Origin: Hyphomicrobiales bacterium
GTDB taxonomy: Bacteria > Pseudomonadota > Alphaproteobacteria > Rhizobiales > Xanthobacteraceae
Assembly (NCBI GenBank): GCA_017304505.1
Contig: JAFKKQ010000301.1
Span: 1 to 6,714 of the forward strand
DNA: 6,714 bases
Direction of reading: 5' to 3'
Below, piece by piece: positions 4,963-6,714 of the stretch; position 1 is the first letter of the stretch, and every line of letters begins with the position of its first letter. The notes beneath the pieces are model-generated. The model searched no databases and was not told the origin of the DNA. It was given only the letters and a program-made list of their open reading frames with translations. The position numbers and the translations under genes are program-made.

Positions 4963-6714
4963 CTACTCGGCGGCAACCGCCGATTTGTGCGGCGTCTCCT
5001 CGTCCACGTCTTCGAGTTGCGGCTCCAGGCGGCGCTTGAGCATGCGGTCGAAGCGGTCGAGGTAAATATAGATCACCGGCGTGATGAACAGCGTCAGAAG
5101 CTGCGACACCATCAGACCGCCGACCACCGCGATACCGAGCGGCTGACGCAGTTCCGCACCCTCGCCCGAACCGAGCGCAATCGGCAGCGCGCCGAAGATC
5201 GCAGCGAACGTGGTCATCATGATCGGCCGAAAGCGCAGCAGGCACGCCTCGCGGATCGCGGCCTCGGCGACCAGGCCGACGCGACGGCGCTCGATGGCGA
5301 AGTCCACCATCATGATGGCGTTCTTCTTCACGATGCCGACCAGCATGACGATGCCGATCATGGCGATCACCGACAATTCCATCCTGAACAGGATCAGCGT
5401 CAACAGCGCGCCGATGCCCGCCGAAGGCAGGCCGGAGATGATGGTGATCGGGTGGATGAAGCTCTCATAGAGGATGCCCAACACCACAAAGGCCGCGAAG
5501 ATCGCCGCAAGGATCAGGATGCCCTGCCCCTTCAGCGAATCCTGGAACACCTGCGCGTTGCCCTGGAATCCAGTCGTCACCGTGGCGGGCAGGTTTGACT
5601 CGCGCTCGATGTTGCGGATCGCTTCCGTCGCGTCGCCGATGGCGACACCGGGCGCGAGATTGAACGAGATGGTGACGGCCGGTTGCTGGCCCTGGTGATT
5701 GATCAGGAGCGGCCCGATCTGTGTCACCCGCTTGGTCACCGCGGACAGCGGGATTGACGTGCCGGATGGAATGCCGTTGCCGGTGACACCGGAGCCCGGC
5801 CCCGTGGGCATTGGCCACGGCGCCGCCGCCATTGGTCTGGACGAAAATCTTGGAGAGCGCCGAAGGATCGGCCCGGAACTCCGGCTTGGTCTCAAGGATA
5901 ACCTGGTAGTCGTTGCTGTCGGTGTAGATGGTGGCGACCTGGCGCGTACCGAAGGCGTCGAACAGTTCCTGCCGCACCTGATCGATGGTGACGCCGTAAA
6001 CGGCCGCCTTCTCGCGGTCGACGTCGATCAAGATTTGCGGGTTGGTGATGTACAGGTCGGTGTTGACGTCGATCAGGCCGGGAATCTTGGCGATCTTGTC
6101 GTTCATCTCGAGCGCGGTCTTGTACAGCGTCGCCGTCTCGCTCGATTGCAGCGTATACTGATATTCGCCCTTGTTGATGCGCCCGCCGACGTTGATGTTC
6201 TGCAGGACACGGAAATAGGTCCGCATGCCGATGACGCCGCTGGTGGCCTGGCGCAACCGCGCAAGCACCGTGTCGATCGGATCGCGCTCGTTCTTCGGCT
6301 TCAGCGCGAACGAGACGCGGCCCTGGTTCATCGTGGTGTTCGGTCCGCCGACGCCGACGGTGGAGTTGGCATAATCGACCGCCGGGTCGGCGCGGATGAT
6401 GTCGGCGATCTTCTTCTGCCGCTCGATCATGGCGGCAAACGAGATGTCCGATTGCGCCTCGGTCGTCACCAGGACGAAGCCGGTGTCCTCGCGCGGAAAG
6501 AACCCTTTGGGGATCACGAGGTAAAGCCAAACCGTGCCGGCGATGGTCAGGATGGTGATGACCAGGGTAACCGATTTGTAGGCGATCACCGTGTCCAAAG
6601 CCCGTTCGTAAGCGTTCAGCAGGGCCTGGAAGCAGCGCTCGAATAGCCGCAGGACGATATTGGGCTTCCTCTCCTCGTCGCCGCGATGGCTGCGCAGCAC
6701 ACGCGCGCACAACA
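4963..6714 (-). CDS. RND-family multidrug efflux permease (AcrB/MdtC-like, HAE1), C-terminal half; interrupted by a frameshift
   Basis: The minus-strand gene enters at the right edge within the LCARVLR stretch near the end of the N-terminal membrane domain, and stops at TAG 4965-4963. About 583 residues of a protein normally around 1,050 are present. Seen in order: helix 7 and VIPKGFFPREDTG, the start of the second periplasmic porter/docking half (FRVLQNINVGG, NPQILIDVDREKAAVYGV), then SIPLSAVT. Helices 8-12 follow: ILAAIFAAFVVLGILYESFIHP, AMIGIVMLVGIVKKNAIMMVDF, RFRPIMMTTFAAIFGALPIAL and GLMVSQLLTLFITPVIYIYLDRF. These pumps are inner-membrane proton antiporters working with a periplasmic adaptor and an outer-membrane channel; the adaptor is not in this window. 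The reading frame changes near 5800-5808. As written, the upstream piece runs on out of frame to 5465, and the downstream piece is open from 5895 to 4963. The gene is convergent with erpA. Substrate cannot be predicted. Confidence 0.88.
5800..5808 (-). other. Frameshift point in the RND permease gene (one extra base, or two missing)
   Basis: On the coding strand the region reads GCCCACGGGGCCGGGCTCC. Upstream the protein reads FVQTNGGGAVANA in one frame; downstream it reads GSGVTGNGIPSGTSIPL in the next. Dropping one C of CCC (5806-5808) or one G of GGGG (5800-5803) joins them, as ...NATGPGSG or ...NAHGPGSG. The exact base cannot be fixed because the local segment is Gly-rich and variable. Confidence 0.75.

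Noticed and set aside
4436..5245. Minus-strand frame across erpA and the convergent gap
   Set aside because: It overlaps erpA antisense and the RND end out of frame, with no recognisable domain.
4450..5598. Long plus-strand frame over erpA and the RND C-terminus
   Set aside because: It is Arg/Asp/His-rich and antisense to the RND helices; erpA itself is read in a different frame.
5699..6646. Long plus-strand frame opposite the RND gene
   Set aside because: Antisense shadow rich in Val/Asp/Gly; the minus-strand reading matches RND pumps throughout.
1..6714. CRISPR array, tRNA or rRNA gene, insertion sequence or attachment site
   Set aside because: Reading through both strands by eye showed no regularly spaced repeats, cloverleaf, transposase or integrase motifs, or terminal inverted repeats.

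Overview
The window looks like a GC-rich alphaproteobacterial chromosome, most likely Hyphomicrobiales (Bradyrhizobium/Rhodopseudomonas/Xanthobacteraceae-like). This rests on codon use, the look of the proteins, and a dGTPase-like gene and an erpA gene pointing away from each other. From memory, these two are direct divergent neighbours in many rhizobial-type genomes. The assignment is an inference, because no search could be run.

Layout: (1) 1-526, minus strand: N-terminal part of a dGTPase-like HD phosphohydrolase (dgt), running off the left edge. (2) 527-783: non-coding spacer with three overlapping inverted repeats. (3) 784-4366, plus strand: a tightly coupled four-gene cassette. It holds a family-2 polyprenyl-phosphate glycosyltransferase (broken by a one-base frameshift), a class I SAM-dependent methyltransferase, a four-helix EamA/SMR-type small membrane protein and a DUF2142 multi-spanning membrane protein. 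The genes overlap by ATGA (twice) or by 8 bases, so they almost certainly form one transcript. (4) 4367-4492: short spacer with a possible erpA promoter. (5) 4493-4876, plus: erpA, an A-type Fe-S cluster carrier. (6) 4963-6714, minus and convergent with erpA: the C-terminal half of an RND (AcrB/MdtC-like) efflux permease, running off the right edge and also carrying a frameshift.

How the genes may work together: the cassette has the parts list of a three-component lipid-linked glycosylation system. One enzyme loads a sugar on undecaprenyl phosphate at the cytoplasmic face, a small flippase carries it across, and a large GT-C-like membrane enzyme transfers it outside. The EamA-type protein takes the place of the classical GtrA, DUF2142 would be the terminal transferase, and a methyltransferase is added. 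The function of the set is inferred, not shown. It lies between two housekeeping genes, which suggests insertion into the dgt-erpA intergenic region.

Both frameshifts sit at short G/C homopolymers (one base missing at 1021-1024, one extra at 5800-5808). Base-calling error is therefore at least as likely as real gene decay.
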